From NCBI GenBank assembly GCA_947486575.1, contig CANKUB010000002.1:42503-106502 (forward strand): a DNA stretch of 64,000 nt. Reading direction: 5' to 3'. Below the pieces are notes generated by a model that did not search any database, was not told the DNA's origin, and was given only the letters and a program-made list of their open reading frames with translations. A program made the translations under genes and the position numbers. This document shows positions 63,960 through 64,000 of the stretch, piece by piece. Numbering within the stretch: position 1 is the stretch's first letter; every line of letters begins with the position of its first letter. The stretch is from Betaproteobacteria bacterium (GTDB taxonomy: Bacteria > Pseudomonadota > Gammaproteobacteria > Burkholderiales > SG8-41).

Positions 63960-64000
63960 ATGACAAAATCAACGAGAAGACAACGGCGGCTGTGGGATGC
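63960..64000 (+). CDS. Start of an unidentified Arg-rich reading frame (cut by window end)
   Basis: Only 13 complete codons are visible, MTKSTRRQRRLWD, preceded by AGG. The opening resembles short Arg-rich proteins that I recall near insertion-sequence ends in proteobacteria, but this cannot be confirmed here. The 140 bp before it (63822-63959) show no gene and no clear promoter. Confidence 0.3.
   Translation, partial: MTKSTRRQRRLWD

Overview
The window is a 64 kb chromosomal segment of a Gram-negative bacterium with all the hallmarks of a betaproteobacterium. It carries the glnD-map / rpsB-tsf-pyrH-frr-uppS-cdsA-dxr-rseP-bamA-skp-lpxD-fabZ-lpxA-lpxB-rnhB block, the ppsR/ppsA pair, pyrG-kdsA-eno-ftsB, and rimP-nusA-infB-rbfA-truB-rpsO-pnp. 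Lipid A, BamA and KDO genes show an outer membrane. The genus cannot be fixed from the sequence. No rRNA, tRNA, CRISPR array or complete insertion sequence was seen.

Layout. 1-6.7 kb: 3' part of smc, then zipA, ligA, a methylthioinosine phosphorylase and def. 6.7-10.1 kb, minus strand: glnD and map. 10.3-24.8 kb: one long plus-strand run of translation, isoprenoid, phospholipid, outer-membrane and lipid A genes, starting from a recognisable promoter before rpsB. 24.8-27.1 kb: a divergent senB/senA pair for selenoneine synthesis. 27.1-29.6 kb: an RNA methyltransferase, a NYN-LOTUS protein and a VapBC-type toxin-antitoxin pair. 29.6-38.1 kb: divergent ppsR/ppsA, then pyrG, kdsA, eno, ftsB and folD.

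38.2-50.0 kb is the accessory region and the most unusual part. A consensus sigma-54 promoter, with an IHF-type site and an upstream inverted repeat, precedes a tightly packed operon. It encodes a GntR/UTRA regulator, an AprA-like flavoprotein, an AprB-like ferredoxin, a HEAT-repeat protein, a 7Fe ferredoxin, an ABC importer whose binding protein carries a NosL-like C-terminal domain, and a DUF971 protein. It is followed by an 1183-residue flavoprotein that looks like a fusion of the two subunits of the NADH-dependent ferredoxin:NADP oxidoreductase (NfnB then NfnA). Together these read as an import and redox-conversion system for a small, probably sulfur-, nitrogen- or metal-linked compound. 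The substrate is unknown.

50.2-54.6 kb: a luciferase-like monooxygenase faces an SOS operon lexA-VOC-imuA-imuB, with a LexA box upstream of lexA and no dnaE2. 54.7-63.8 kb: the nusA-infB operon with an attenuator-like leader, then rpsO and pnp. The last 41 bases begin an unidentified Arg-rich reading frame.

Across the whole window an AT-rich motif of about 20 bp (approximately GTAASTATTTGWTTTTAAA) recurs at least 16 times, in both orientations, between and inside genes.
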